DNA of 64,000 bases from Watersipora subatra (taxonomy: Eukaryota > Bryozoa > Gymnolaemata > Cheilostomatida > Watersiporidae). Positions within the stretch are counted from its first letter, which is position 1, and the number at the start of each line of letters is the position of its first letter. The notes under the pieces are model-generated. The model was not told the DNA's origin, did no database searches, and saw only the letters and a program-made list of their open reading frames with translations. The DNA lies in contig NC_088711.1 in assembly GCF_963576615.1 (NCBI RefSeq), forward strand, positions 6,572,001 through 6,636,000, read 5' to 3'. Both the position numbers and the translations under genes were made by a program. Below, one piece after another: positions 1-12,116 of this stretch.

Positions 1-1189
1 AACTCGGTCGTGACAGTTGCATTCTATGCCCTATGAAATGGTTGTTTGACTTGCGTGTGCCTCCACACTACACGCTAGTCAAACATAAATGTAGCGGACA
101 TAGCTGCCGCCACACTTTTTCGAGAAGAGGCAATAGAGAGCTGCTAGAGCATATCTATACCTATACCTGGTATGTTAGGCTTACAGGGCTTTTGTTTTTA
201 GAATGAGGTCAAAAATATTAAGTTATATTAGGTAGATAGATATTGTCTTGATCAATGCTGCAGCTCAAAGCATGGTGGAATGGTGATTAGATAAAGAAAG
301 TCAAGATGAGTGTAACAATGAAAATTTTAACATAGATGCAGGATTGCTAGCTATACTTTGCATTCGAAAGCTTCGATTGGTAGTTTTATGGGAGAGACAC
401 CAAGCTAAGCGCAGTTATTACAGTTATGCTGTATATGAATTCCACTTATCCAATGACAGTTTTTAAAGAGCAAAAGTTGGAGGGTGTATTATCTGAAAAC
501 AAAATCCTTACAATGCATATTTGGGTGGTTCCATCTATTAAGATGAAAGCTTAAAGCAGGATTGAAATGGCTTCTCACCAGACAACAATGGCTAGAGATA
601 CAAGTGTATTCTAACAACCGTTCTGACAGTTTTTAGTAGCGCTAAAAAAGCTCAGTCACCCCTCTACAGCCCTCAACAAAAAGTTTCGCACACAATAACC
701 CTCAAAGGTGAAAACCGTTTATTTGTTGTTATTTTGTGACATTACAAAAAGGCAAATATGAACCGCCGCTTCTATATTTATTCTCTTTTGTAAAATCGCA
801 GGTCGCTTGTTACAAAGTTTGGTCAAAAAGAAACCCACCCATGCATTCACTCCTTCATTTTTCGTGATGTCAGTTTATCGTTGTTGGCCATCTTTATAAA
901 TAACTTTTATCGTTTAAACACGAAGCTTTTGCAATGAATTTTTGAAAATGATGCTTTTGTTTGCATTTTTTTATTATAGTATCAAAACAACACCAAAAAA
1001 TACTATTAAATGAAAGAATAATGATCGTTTTCCACAAATATGACGGCTTTTTCGTGAATGAGCGCATGTGCAAACGTCTTGATGACGTAAAAAACGATGG
1101 ATGCTCTATTTGGTCAATACTACTCTTTCAGCCGTGCTGAATAAGCAAAGCAGCATCTTCACTCTGAGTAACCGAGTAATAATTTATTT

Positions 1190-1304
1190 GAACTGCACAA
1201 AATACTTCTCATGATATGAAGCTTGAATGGTAACTGTTATGTTACACAAGATTTTCTGTGCAAAGACTTTTTTATTACACGAGCAACGCCGGACATTCAC
1301 CTAG
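1190..1304 (+). mobile_element. Helitron-like 3' terminus, copy A
   Basis: The segment ends with a poly-T/ATTAC run, a short GC-rich hairpin core (CGAGCAACGCCGG) and CTAG followed by T. CTRR preceded by a hairpin and followed by a host T is the known signature of Helitron 3' ends. Four related ends occur elsewhere in the window (25962, 27721, 45358, 53790). The body upstream shares the phrase CTCATGATATGAAG with copy B. No Rep/helicase coding is visible, so this would be a non-autonomous copy. Confidence 0.55.
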
Positions 1305-2456
1305 TATATTTACATGCATAATCTAACATGTATATATAAATACCAAACTTATGCTTAGGTTCCTTGACAAACAAATATTTGATTCTATGCGTATGTATTA
1401 TCCATAATACAACGATCAAAGTTTCTCAAAACCCAAATGAATTGGAAGAAGCTAATAGCAAAAATTTAAAAAATACATAAATTAAATAGATTAAATCAGT
1501 TTCAACTTCACCTAGAGTAAGTTGAAAAAGCTTATGCAGCGTTTCTATCTAATTAGCCTTGACATATTACAGAGTACATCAATTATATCTAAATATTTTA
1601 GGTACAGAGTGTAAAAAGAGACAACATCAGAAGTTCCTCAACACATTGCAGCTTTGTAAATCTGTAGGTGTGTACACATGAATGTATAAAACCCCCTTTT
1701 ATATAGTTTGATGCTAGAATAAAATCAAAGAGTGCATAATACATTCCACTTGGTTAATTTTAAAATAATGAATGCCAAGAAAACCAACAAGAGTAGTAGT
1801 AGTGATGAATAAAGGAAGAAAAAAATGTTTTCTAATGTTAAAGTAAAAGATTAATAAAAAGGGGAGCAAAATCTTCAAATATATAAAGTCACTTGATAGT
1901 TACCGCAAGAAGTAAGTGATACGAAAGAGAAGTCAGATATAAGTAAAACTAGAAAGGCTGGAGGTAATATTTTAAGATGAAATAAAAACAACTTATTTAA
2001 ATTAATCATATCGGTAATACAGTTTAATCTTTACTCATAAACATTGATTTATAACCACCTCAACATAATTTTTTTAACATGTCACTCATATTTCACTGAT
2101 AATTCCAATAGTTATGAGCTCAATTTTATATTTTCACAAAAGGCAAGGATAACTAAGAATAGCCTTGAATGAATAGCTTTATTGCTCAATACACAACCTA
2201 GCCAGGCCATCGCAAATGCTGAGTGTTTATAAGGTATTGTGGAGAAAAGACGAGCATACACGATCAGCCTCTATAGTCAACTATATCCCTCTATAGCTAC
2301 CTATAATAGACCGCTATAGCCAACTAAACCCCTTGCCAAGCCTTGCTACCCCAAAGCATCAACTTGCAGAGCCATCTTTATAAACATGTAATATATTACA
2401 CATTTACACGTGCATAAAATAACACAAGGGGAACATTACTCTGCTAACATATACCA

Positions 2457-2640
2457 CCAAACCTCTAATTGACTGCCACCTCTATTTGAATGCATCTATA
2501 AGAAAAAAGTTGAGAAATAGAGCGCCACCCTCTATTTGAACGCCACCTCCATTTGACTCCCACTATGAGAGAAGAGTTGAAAAAGATCGCAACCCTCTAT
2601 TGAACACCACCACCATTTGACCGCCACTCTAACAATCTTT
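2457..2640. repeat. Dispersed/tandem repeat rich in CTCTATTTGAACGCCAC
   Basis: Two to three imperfect units of about 75 bp carry the phrases CACCTCTATTTGA, GAGTTGAAAAAATAGAGCGCCACC and CCACCTCCATTTGAC. A related copy lies at 5236-5370, where it ends next to an exon of the ANKRD40-like gene and carries a terminal phrase (TTCAATTAGAGGTTTTACAG) that is the inverse of the phrase near 2463 (AACCTCTAATTGA). It looks like a small inverted-repeat (MITE-type) family. Confidence 0.5.
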
Positions 2641-2870
2641 AATCTTTATGCACACATAATTTCAAGTGATCAGTAAAGGTGTGCTAAAGTAGTTTCCACA
2701 AAATCATACTAATAATGAATCACCAATAACAACAATTCTCTCTTCGTCCCACTCCAAAGCTTTTCGTTTTTTCCCGTTAAAACTTTAAAAGCAACACCAT
2801 AGAAATAATTATTAACTGTTTCAGGCTAATAGTTGTTCCTTGTTTAACGCGGTTTTGATACTTCAAAGTA

Positions 2871-4405
2871 CCCTAGGACACTTAAGTATTCGCGGCATCT
2901 AACTTTCGCGTTTTCGCGGAGTCATCATCACGCGAAAAATTCATGCGCGAAACTAAACTATCATAACGAACTAGCGAAAATTCGAAATTAAATAGCTATG
3001 TTCTACACAGGCCTGTATTCACTGGTTGCAAGTTGGGGGCTAATGTTAGACGACTAGTTATGAACATCTGGGGTGTGGAGAAGGAGGGGGGGGGGTGCTG
3101 TAAGCTCCCAACAGGTTTCTCTTATGTAAGGCCTCAGCCGGGCCTCTCACGTGAAGTTTTAAAAAATTTTATTGGCAAGTATCAACATTTTTCTATTTTT
3201 TGAGATTTGCTTTGTTTTAGCTGATGTGACTGACAAAACGTTTTAAAATTAAAACAGGCAAAACTTGTATGCAGTTAAAAAGCTCAGAAAGAAGACATCT
3301 TTTTTTTTAAGCGTTTTAACAAAGATCATTTTTGCCGATTTTATTTCAAGTTCATTAAGTAGGATATGGGCAAGCAGATGTTTGCTAAAACTTGATATTT
3401 TGCAAACCTTTATAAAAGTCGTTAACAAGAATATTTTGCCGCTGATGAAGATAATAATGACGCCTAAGAACTACTAAAAGTTGATGTTTGTATCTATGGC
3501 TTCGAATAAAGTGATATTCTACAGCGATAAAAACCTTTCTATAGCCGTTGGACTATGAAATTCCTAAAAAGTTGGGGCGTCTTAGCCGGCCAGCTGTCCA
3601 AGGGAATACGGCCCTGTAGTTCATTGATATCCACAACAAAATCGTGATATTAGAAATGCAGATAATTTTGTGTGTGATTGAGCTCATTGGGAAATTTCTA
3701 GTAAATTCGTTAATACACCGAATGAGCAGCATGGCAAATCAAATTAAGATAACAATTTTTTTTGGAAAAGCCAAGACAAACGAAGAAGATGATGATATCA
3801 GTTTAGTCACCGAATTTGTAACTGATGAGGATGAAAGTCTGGTAGGTGAAGTCATACAATTAAATAATACTTATTGTAGTGATGAATTTTACTGCCAACC
3901 AAAAACTATAACAACCCTCACCAGGTCCAACCATGTTATACAGTTCTGGTTGTGATGTTGGTTGTTATCTATTTTCTTTTTTATGAGACATGTACTGTAT
4001 TTGATTTTTTTTAAATTTGAAATATTGTGAACTCAAAACGTGCCATGGCCATCGCTTGCTATAAATACTTGAGATCTAATATTGGTACTATATCGGTCAC
4101 GACGGAAAGGACTGAGACGTCATTGATAGTCCAAGAAACAAATGGCAGCAAGCGATCACGTTGAATTATCGATTTCTGCCATACATTTATACCTGCGGGT
4201 TACAAATACAAACTAGTCGCAAATATAAAAACTTTTTTTACTAGAGGACCGGACCTGAGGAATCTAATTTGTTTGTTCCACTGTATTTATTTTCACATCA
4301 CTATATTTTCGCACTCATCAGAGCTGCGAAAATAAGTTGCAGCGAAATTTTACTCTGTGTGCTACTCACGAAACTAAATACTAGCGAAATATAAGTGTCC
4401 TAGGG
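2871..4405. mobile_element. DNA transposon-like element, TIR CCCTAGGACACTTA, TA flanks
   Basis: A perfect 14-bp inverted repeat (CCCTAGGACACTTA) opens at 2871 and closes at 4405, and both sides are flanked by TA. Inside the ends the sequence is rich in TTCGCG/GCGAAA words on both sides, so the subterminal regions are also related in inverted orientation. The internal open frame at 3644-3955 (103 codons) is not recognisable as a transposase. A second element with different ends (3009-3616) lies inside it. TA duplication suggests a Tc1/mariner-type or similar mechanism, but the family is not identified. Confidence 0.55.
3009..3616. mobile_element. Nested repeat with ends CAGG..GTATTC, related to the copy at 63772
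   Basis: The left end (CAGGCCTGTATTCACTGG) and the reverse complement of the right end (CAGGGCCGTATTCCCTTGG) are similar, so this looks like an inverted-repeat element inserted in the 2871-4405 element. Its first 230 bp (3011-3240) recur in the same orientation at 63772-64000 at the other edge of the window, with clear but imperfect identity. No coding region is recognised. Confidence 0.5.
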
Positions 4406-5396
4406 TATATATAAAAAACAGTTTACAGTTTTAGGCCAAAAGCTACGTTTAGCGAGCAAAACTGTTGCTCTACTAAAACAGGTAAAAGTTTTGCTTTACC
4501 AAAAAGATTTTTAGACGCTATTTCGTCTAGTTCAGCGTTGCACGAGAAGAGTTGAGGCCAAAAAACATTGTAGAAGATATTGGATAACCAGAAGATGTTG
4601 GTTCCATCGAAAGCTACATTTAGAACGCAGCTATCCGAGCACACAATGCAAATATATTTGTTTTAAAAACGTTTAGTTTTGTTTCTCCATGTAATATAAG
4701 TATCGTTCGTTTATGTCACCTGTTCATGAACATATCTTTGTGGCATTTGATAGATTATCATTGTATAACTTATAAATTTGCAGAATTATGGTATATTATT
4801 TGATAGCATCATTGCAGTAATCTGATCTTACAATTGATCGACATTCGTAACTCATCTTCTATTGCACCTAAAAAGCTAGTTTTGACTGCAAACTGTAGCA
4901 AACATATAAATGAGTGCAATGAGCTTTTATGCAACATCGGTTAATATAGATATAAAATAAAAATATGTCTTCAAAGTTAGAATAAAATAAAAATTGAAAG
5001 CTGCAACAAATTGCAAAGCAGGACACAGGTTATAATATCATTGCAGGTTAATTGCATGCAATAGATATCAACTAGTAGAGATATTTCTAGGTTTCTCAAT
5101 GCATATTTATTAAGAGATCTTTAACAAGTTGGAGGTAAGTTAGCAGATTTATTGCATTCAAAAGGTTTAATATCGCTCCACCGTAAAAAGAGGGCAAAGA
5201 ATAGGTGACATCCAAATACAAATTTATTTTCCCAAAATTCTGAAGAGCGATTTGAAAAATAGACCGCCAGCCTCTATTTGCACGCCGCCTCCAATTGACC
5301 ATCACTATAGAGAAAGGGTTGAAAATAGAGCGCCATGGTGTTCAATTAGAGGTTTTACAGTAATTGATCTACCTTGCTAACATATAATTGACGTAC
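4406..5396. other. Non-coding, ANKRD40-like gene 3' side
   Basis: No exon could be supported. The open frame on the minus strand at 4423-4644 contains an internally repeated phrase (LNVAF) and no recognisable domain. A dispersed repeat occupies 5236-5370. The next exon of the ANKRD40-like gene should lie at or below this stretch and begin by completing a phase-1 codon. Confidence 0.45.
5236..5370. repeat. Dispersed repeat related to 2457-2640
   Basis: It shares CTCTATTTG, GAGTTGAAAATAGAGCGCCA-type and CACCTCCATTTGACC-type phrases with 2457-2640. It ends only about 27 bp from the donor site of ANKRD40-like exon 3 (5397). Confidence 0.5.
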
Positions 5397-8300
5397 CTGC
5401 TGAAGCAGTAAAAGTCAATGGAGTGGTAGCTGATGGATGCAACTTGGAATTCTCAGATGATCTCTGTTTAGAGCAATATGAAGGTAGAATCGGATTCTGA
5501 ATATAAGATGGAACAAACTTAGACTCTTTGCTAGCATCAACGCCTGCATTGTCTACAGCTAAAAAGGAAAAGCAAAAACAACCCTGAGTAGACAACTCTA
5601 AATGATGAATGAGTTCTTTTTGTGAGAAGGATAGACAACTTATTCAATAGCGCTGACCTAGCCTAGTCAGCAGATTGAAAACAATGAAAAAAATGAATGA
5701 ATCCTGAGAAAAACAATACTGTAGTCTTGCCTCAGAATGTATGAATACAGACCAAGATAGCCCAAGTTCATGTACAACAGACGTTAGTGCAGGTTTGTTC
5801 TTGAGACCTTCACACTGAACTGTTCGTGAATATACATGTACAGTTAGTTTGATAAACCTGTCTAACACCCTTCGAAATCTTATAATATTCCTGTTCATGA
5901 ATGTTACAAAACAAGGTGTCCTAGGTTTTTACAACGAGATTCAGATTTAGTGTGTTATAAATGTAGAAGAGTCGACCTTGGCCAATGTTATTTATATGGA
6001 ACAGAAATATATCTGAACAAATTTCAGCAAAGCATTTTACAATTAAGACTTGCTGGTTTATTTTAATTTACGCAATTTTACGCATGATTTCTGGCACATT
6101 GTAAATATTCATATCATATGCATATGAATGTTTTAACTGATTAAAACTCATTTACAAGGTTAAACATACGTACTTGTACTCTTGAGCGCAAGTTAGATTT
6201 GAAACAAAACAAAAATCTCATCACAGCAGTTCAATATTTAAATTTTTTTTAAATAAAATGAGAGAGAAATGAGCACATGTACATGTAGTTTAGTCATATG
6301 AACAGGTATAGCACCCATAACATATTACTAACACACTCATATGAACAGGCACAGCACCCATAACATATTACTAACACACTCATATGACCATTACTCCACT
6401 ATTGGTGTAGAATTCATTTGTAACTTTGAATTTTACTCTATGTTATTTATATTTAGTTGTAGACATTTTAAACATAAACGTACAACTACTTATACTTATA
6501 ATAACTAGAAATTCCCCTGTCATACAGCCCACGACCAAAGTGATAATGGAAAAAAGAAAGGGTACTGCTGGTTGTTGAAAAAGTAGTTACAAAAGGTCAG
6601 AATTCGCCAAAAGTAGAATTCTTTAGTTAGATGTTGTCCATCCATGTTGTAGGCTTCGCCTACAACATGGACGGGACGTGGACGGCCACTGCGACGACGT
6701 GGTGTTCTGGGAGGTTGTATGTCCATGGTAGTTGTCAAGTTGTTTTGAAATTAAATTCAAAAGGTCAAATATGCAAAACAAAAGGTTGTATAAAAATCAG
6801 ACCTAATCTATTACTATCTCAAACCTATGTTTTACAACAATAAAATAAATATTAATTCAAGCTGTAGGCCTAACCTACGGTACGTAATTTAACTAACAAC
6901 AGCAATAATGAAATATGTTTATTATATCTCTGAAATGCAATATTAAAAGTCAATTGGCAAGCTGCCGTGTAATATACACAGTTTGAAAGTTGTGTTGGAA
7001 AGTTGAAAGTTGGTTGTGTTGAATGTAGAATGGTTTTGACAGCGATATGTAACAGAAAGCAAGCATTAGCATTAACGCGTTTAGAAGTTTTCTGCAAACT
7101 GGAGTAAAATAAAGAAATATTCTTGTCACAAAGGGGCATTGTAGTTCGGCCCTAGCTTGTAGATAAGATGTAAAGAAATCTGGCTAATGTTCTAGAGAAT
7201 TAAATGAAACCTTCGATAATTGGACAAAAAACATAGGCTGATAAACTGTGTACTACATTTTCGTACATGTAAATCGGTCTACGCCTCAAACAGTCAACAT
7301 TAATTAAAGAAACCTTCGGCAATTGGACAATGCAATCATTATACATTTCGATGTTGTAAATTCTTATGATTATTCTTATAATTAAATATTATAATAATAT
7401 TTTTATAAAATCAAATAATTAATTCGAATAATAAAATCGGCAAAAAAGAAACGATCACTTTTCAGTACTATTAAGTTAATTACAGAAACCTTCGGCAATT
7501 GAACAATTCCATAGACTGGTGAAATGTGCACATTTTTCTCGTAAAATTTGGACGACTTAATGGTTATATTATATTATCTGTCGCACGGCCTTATTGGCGT
7601 TTCGTTGGCCGGTGTTAATTTTGATTAAAAAAGGCTTCTCAAGCTTCTATTTCAATTTTAGGCCGAATTAATCTGTCTATTTATGTATCATCCGATCAGA
7701 TGGGTTAGTTTTAGGATATTGTGGTAACCTTTCAAAGACTTGGTAACATATTTAAATAGGTTCATATGTGTTTTGTATCATTATTATACTTGAATGACTC
7801 TGCATAAAAATGGATAAATTTGTCGAAGAGATTTCGGTACAAGGTTTGTCACGGCCGTTAACGGATAACTTTTCGGGAGTTGTGTACACATGTGCATTTA
7901 CCATAAATCTCCCAAACAGTCGCTTTGCTCGTGTTTGGTCGTGGGAAAACCTATTTTAATGAATCTTACTTTGTTAAGTTAGTTTTTACATTTAGATTTC
8001 AAGCAGTTTTATACTTTCTCATATTACATTTTTTAGCATTCGTTTTAACACTGTATGTAATTACAGATTGTTATCATTAATTCTTAATTTTCAACAAATT
8101 ATAAAACAATTATTTATATAAAGTATATTATTATTATATACATATATAATATAAAACAATTATTTGTATAAAGATACTCGCAACAACATCTGATGGTTTC
8201 GACAAGGGAATCAAATATTAGAATGGACTAACTTCATATGTCAAGGTCTGACTGCATAGAGTGAAAATAGAAAATTTTTGCAATATTTAAGCGAATTCAA

Positions 8301-11300
8301 TAAAAAACTAAGGGAGTTTCCAGATCTTATATGCATACCTAAAAATAATCTTTAAAAAATGTCATTAAAACCATTTGGATATTGTGTCATTTATGGATTT
8401 GAAAAGTTATTCATTCACAAATATTTCAATAGCCGAGCGAGCAACTGTCATGGTGAGTTGTTGCTTGAATATCAGCTGACAGGAAATCCCGGATCAGCGT
8501 CGATTTACTACAGCTGCCACAACTACCAGCATTTCAGTTTCAAACATAACCGAAATGCATTTCCCTTGTAAAAATCTGAATGTAAAATCAGATTTTCTTT
8601 CTTCTCGTGCCAGGTTGTCAATTTTATTGTACGCAGCTGCAGTTTACCCGCAACCGTTCATAGCAATAAGAACACTCATGTAATGAATTGCTAATATCGT
8701 AATCGCAGTAAGCTTGGAGATCTACTAGCTCCAAATTATATCCACACGACGGTACCAAGTACACCAGCATCTACACAATGTAAAATTCAATCTGAAAGCG
8801 CCTTAAAGTCTTTCTCTATAGTGCAACATATTCAATAGAATTATAAAAACATCCCAATTTTTTAAAGTTATGGCTATAAATGAACTATAGCCATGTTGGC
8901 AGCACTATACTACTGCGCAAATGGCAACCCTGAGGCAGCGACTTCATATATCATGCTATAGCTACAAAGCTACTATTATCACTTACACAAACAGCCCAAT
9001 GCTCTTGCAATGTCAGAATCGGTGGTGAGTTCTGCTGCTGTTTTGCCATCATTTGTCACAAGATCTTTATCAGCTCCAGCAGTAAGAAGTGCACTAACTA
9101 CAGCCGCGTGGTTTCTCTTCGCTGCCCAGTGTAGAGCAGTCCTAAAATACGTATAAGCTCTTTACTTTAGACTCTCAACTGGCCAAACTTGTATGTAAGC
9201 GCTGCCAGAGCAATATAGTTGTATTTCATAAGGAATCTGAGAAGACACTTGAAAATAGAATGAGAAAATATTGTACAAAGGTTTGTTTTGTGACAAACTA
9301 CCAAGTTTTTGAGATAGAGGGTGGTATCATCTCTTGTTTTATTCGTAATTCTATAGAAGACGATGTCAGACTAATGTCAGAGAAGACTAGATAACATCTA
9401 ACACCATAGATCAACACCATCTATGGTGCTGATCTATGGTGTGACATCATAGATCTCTCAGTTTCTTCTCAAATGAAATGTAACCAGTTTTTGACTCAAC
9501 AGCTCGCACTATTCTCCTGTCAGAACTAATCGTGATGCACTGCGCAATTGATGGACCATTTCACTATCGTCCAGTCAAAAAGAAAAAGGCTTATCATAAA
9601 ATCTAAGAAAATCTTCAGCGATGTTTACATTAGTACATGCGTAGTGTTCCTGCTTCGTAGTTAAACGCTGAGAGGTTAAACACGCCTCGACAGTAGACAC
9701 TGCTATATTGTAGATGACCAGTTTACACAAACGTTTAGCGTCAGCAGTTGCATTAATTGCTCATAAATTAGCCAATGGGTGATGGGTTGAATTCAGTCTG
9801 GTTTTGCTTCAGTTAAAGTTGTTAGGAGAGTGAAGGTCTTCAATATATCGCTGTGTACAGCTTTCATACATATTAGTTGATCATTAACTCGTGCTCTGGA
9901 GTACTACGAGTCTTAGGAGGAGAAAGATATGCTGTCGGCACATCGATAGATGCTATCATGAGATGCTTATACAAGTCTTAGGAGGATGAAGATATGCTGT
10001 TGGCACATCGATAGATGCTATCATGAAACGCTTACACGAGTCTTAGGAGGAAAATATGCTGTCGGCACATCGATAGATGCTATCATGAAATGCTTACACG
10101 AGTCTTAGGAGGAGGAAGATATGCTGTCGGCACATCGATAGATGCTATCATGAAATGCTTACACAAAATATTGTTTCAAGATTTCAAAAATATTCTTTTA
10201 TAAACAAACCTATAAAATGTTTAATGTTTAATGACGGAATTAATCAATCCCGTCATTCATATTAAATGTAATGAATATTTGAACTACAATATACGCAAGA
10301 GCAACAGTTATTATGAGGAGCTACAACAGTTAATACAAGGAGCTGCAACAGTTAATACAAGGAGCTACAACAATTAATACAAGGAGCTACAACAATTAAT
10401 ACAAGGAGCTACAACAGTTGGTACAAGGAGCTACAACAGTTAATACAAGGAGCTACAACAGTTGGTACAAGGAGCTACAACAGTTAATACAAGGAGCTAC
10501 AACAGTTAATACAAGGAGCTACAACAATTAATACAAGGAGCTACAACAGTTGGTACAAGGAGCTACAACAGTTAATACAAGGAGCTACAACAGTTAATAC
10601 AAGGAGCTACAACAGTTAATACAAGGAGCTACAACAGTTGGTACAAGGAGCTACAACAATTAATACAAGGAGCTACAACAGTTAATACAAGGAGCTACAA
10701 CAGTTGGTACAAGGAGCTACAACAGTTAATACAAGGAGCTACAACAGTTGGTATAAGAAGCTACAACAGTTAATACAAGGAGCTACAACAGTTAATACAA
10801 GGAGCTACAACAGTAAATACAAGGAGCTACAACAGTTAATACAAGGAGCTACAACAGTTAATACAAGGAGATACAATAGTTGGTACAAGGAGCTACAACA
10901 GTTGGTACAAGGAGCTACAACAGTTAATACAAGGAGCTACAACAGTTGGTATAAGAAGCTACAACAGTTAATACAAGGAGCTACAACAGTTAATACAAGG
11001 AGCTACAACAGTTAATACAAGGAGCTACAACAGTTAATACAAGGAGCTACAACAGTTAATACAAGGAGCTACAACAGTAAATACAAGGAGCTACAACAGT
11101 TAATACAAGGAGCTACAACAGTTAATACAAGGAGATACAATAGTTAATACAAGGAGCTACAACAATTAATACAAGGAGCTACAACAGTTGGTACAAGGAG
11201 CTACAACAGTTGGTACAAGGAGCTACAACAGTTAATACAAGGAGCTACAACAGTTAATACAAGGAGCTACAACAGTTAATACAAGGAACTACAACAGTTA

Positions 11301-12116
11301 ATACAAGGAGCTACAACAGTTAATACAAGGAGCTACAACAGTAAATACAAGGAGCTACAACAGTTAATACAAGGAGCTACAACAGTTAATACAAGGAGCT
11401 ACAACAGTTAATACAAGGAGCTACAACAGTTAATACAAGGAGCTACAACAGTTAATACAAGAAGCTACAACAATTAATACAAGGAGCTACAACAGTTAAT
11501 ACAAGGAGCTACAACAATTAATACAAGGAGCTACAATAGTCAATACAAGGAGATACAACAGTAACTGTTAATATAAGGAGCTACAACAGGAGCACAAATA
11601 AAGTCAACTGAATTTACTGGAGTCATGATCGATACTTTGAAACTTAAAGTCCTGATTGGTCGTCAAACTGAGTTTAGGAGACACTTTCATTTTGTTCACT
11701 AAACATCGACGTCACAACTGCTGCTCTTAGCACTAACGCAGAGTTTCGCTGTTCAGACTGACATTATATAATGCTCGCGTTCCCAACAGCGCTAGCGTCT
11801 CGAATTTTTAGTGTTTTTCAAACATAGGTAAACAAAGCTTTAGAATGACAGTTTCCACCAAGGCATCAAGGTTAAACACTTTACGCAGAGCAATTATTCA
11901 GAAACTAGTCTGAAACATGAACATTTCTGGATTCACTCAAAATCACTCAGTGTCTCTGATGGGAATTTTGAATGGCTGATTTGAAATGTAAACATACCAG
12001 CCATTTACTTTGTGCTGCCCATTGACTGAGCTGCTGCTAACTGACAGCAACTCTTCTACTTTGTTTGAGTCTCCACACGCAGCAGCCTCGCGCAGATCCT
12101 CTTGTGCAGCATCCAT
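5397..12116 (-). CDS. ANKRD40-like ankyrin-repeat protein, 5' three exons (partial)
   Basis: Three minus-strand exons join in phase: 12116-11998 (ATG at 12116, ends phase 2), 9141-8987 (phase 2 to 1) and 5558-5397 (phase 1 to 1), with donors GTATGT, GTAAGT and GTACGT. The first part reads MDAAQEDLREAAACGD, then VNGW joined to TALHWAAKRNHAAVVSALL and AGADKD, which is one or two ankyrin repeats (about residues 6-80). Exon 3 has KFVPSYIQNPILPSY, which resembles the FVPNY segment after the ankyrin region of vertebrate ANKRD40 as I remember it. The role of this family is poorly known; ankyrin repeats bind protein partners. The C-terminal part of the family was not found, so the gene is incomplete in this reading. 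Intron 1 (9142-11997) holds a 64-bp and a 22-bp tandem array. Confidence 0.75.
6298..6385. repeat. Two-copy tandem repeat, about 45 bp
   Basis: The phrase CATATGAACAGG..AGCACCCATAACATATTACTAACACACT occurs twice in a row with one or two changes, and a third CATATGACC start follows. Confidence 0.7.
6642..6670. repeat. Perfect 13-bp inverted repeat (hairpin)
   Basis: CCATGTTGTAGGC, loop TTC, GCCTACAACATGG. It sits in intron 2 of the ANKRD40-like gene; no neighbouring feature explains it. Confidence 0.7.
7200..7510. repeat. Three short direct repeats of GAAACCTTCGGCAATTGGAC
   Basis: Close variants lie at about 7207, 7310 and 7486, spaced 103 and 176 bp. They may be the remnants of a subterminal-repeat element; the function is unknown. 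Confidence 0.45.
9401..9442. repeat. 13-bp inverted repeat with internal partial repeat
   Basis: ACACCATAGATCA (9401-9413) is the exact inverse of TGATCTATGGTGT (9430-9442), and the intervening bases contain a further CACCAT/ATGGTG pair. It lies in intron 1 of the ANKRD40-like gene. Confidence 0.6.
9907..10165. repeat. Minisatellite, 62-65 bp unit, four copies
   Basis: Each unit begins CGAGTCTTAGGAGG (or CAAGTC..), continues with ATATGCTGTCGGCACATCG and ends ATGCTATCATGAAATGCTTA. Starts are at 9907, 9972, 10037 and 10099. It is intronic in the ANKRD40-like gene. Confidence 0.85.
10307..11595. repeat. Minisatellite, 22-bp unit, about 58 copies
   Basis: The unit is GAGCTACAACAGTTAATACAAG with a TTGGTACAAG variant. 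Because 22 is not a multiple of three and the unit has no stop in one register set, a 103-codon open frame arises at 10704-11015 with a 22-residue period; this is not a gene. The array lies in intron 1 of the ANKRD40-like gene. Confidence 0.95.

Larger units (their letters stand above)
1..2870. other. Non-coding AT-rich stretch
   Basis: I see no supportable gene here. The sequence holds a Helitron-like 3' end finishing at 1304, a run of variants on the phrase CCCTCTATAGC at about 2260-2340, and a degenerate dispersed repeat at 2457-2640. The rest is featureless AT-rich DNA. It lies downstream of the last exon I can find of the ANKRD40-like gene, so a missing terminal exon of that gene could be hidden here, but I could not identify one. 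Confidence 0.6.
5559..8986. other. Intron 2 of the ANKRD40-like gene; no exon seen
   Basis: This 3.4-kb intron holds a two-copy 45-bp repeat (6298-6385), a 13-bp perfect hairpin at 6642-6670, and three copies of a GAAACCTTCGGCAATTGGAC phrase (about 7207, 7310, 7486). I see no other gene. Confidence 0.6.

Noticed and set aside
3644-3955. 103-codon frame as a gene (EEDDDISLVTEF)
   Set aside because: It lies inside a transposon-like element and has no recognisable domain; it may be a relic of that element's protein but cannot be supported.
10704-11015. 103-codon frame with repeated ATTVNTRSYNSWYK
   Set aside because: Product of the 22-bp minisatellite; the same array is open in other registers too and is intronic.
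10307-11595. CRISPR-like regular array
   Set aside because: Units are contiguous with no unique spacers, and the context is eukaryotic.
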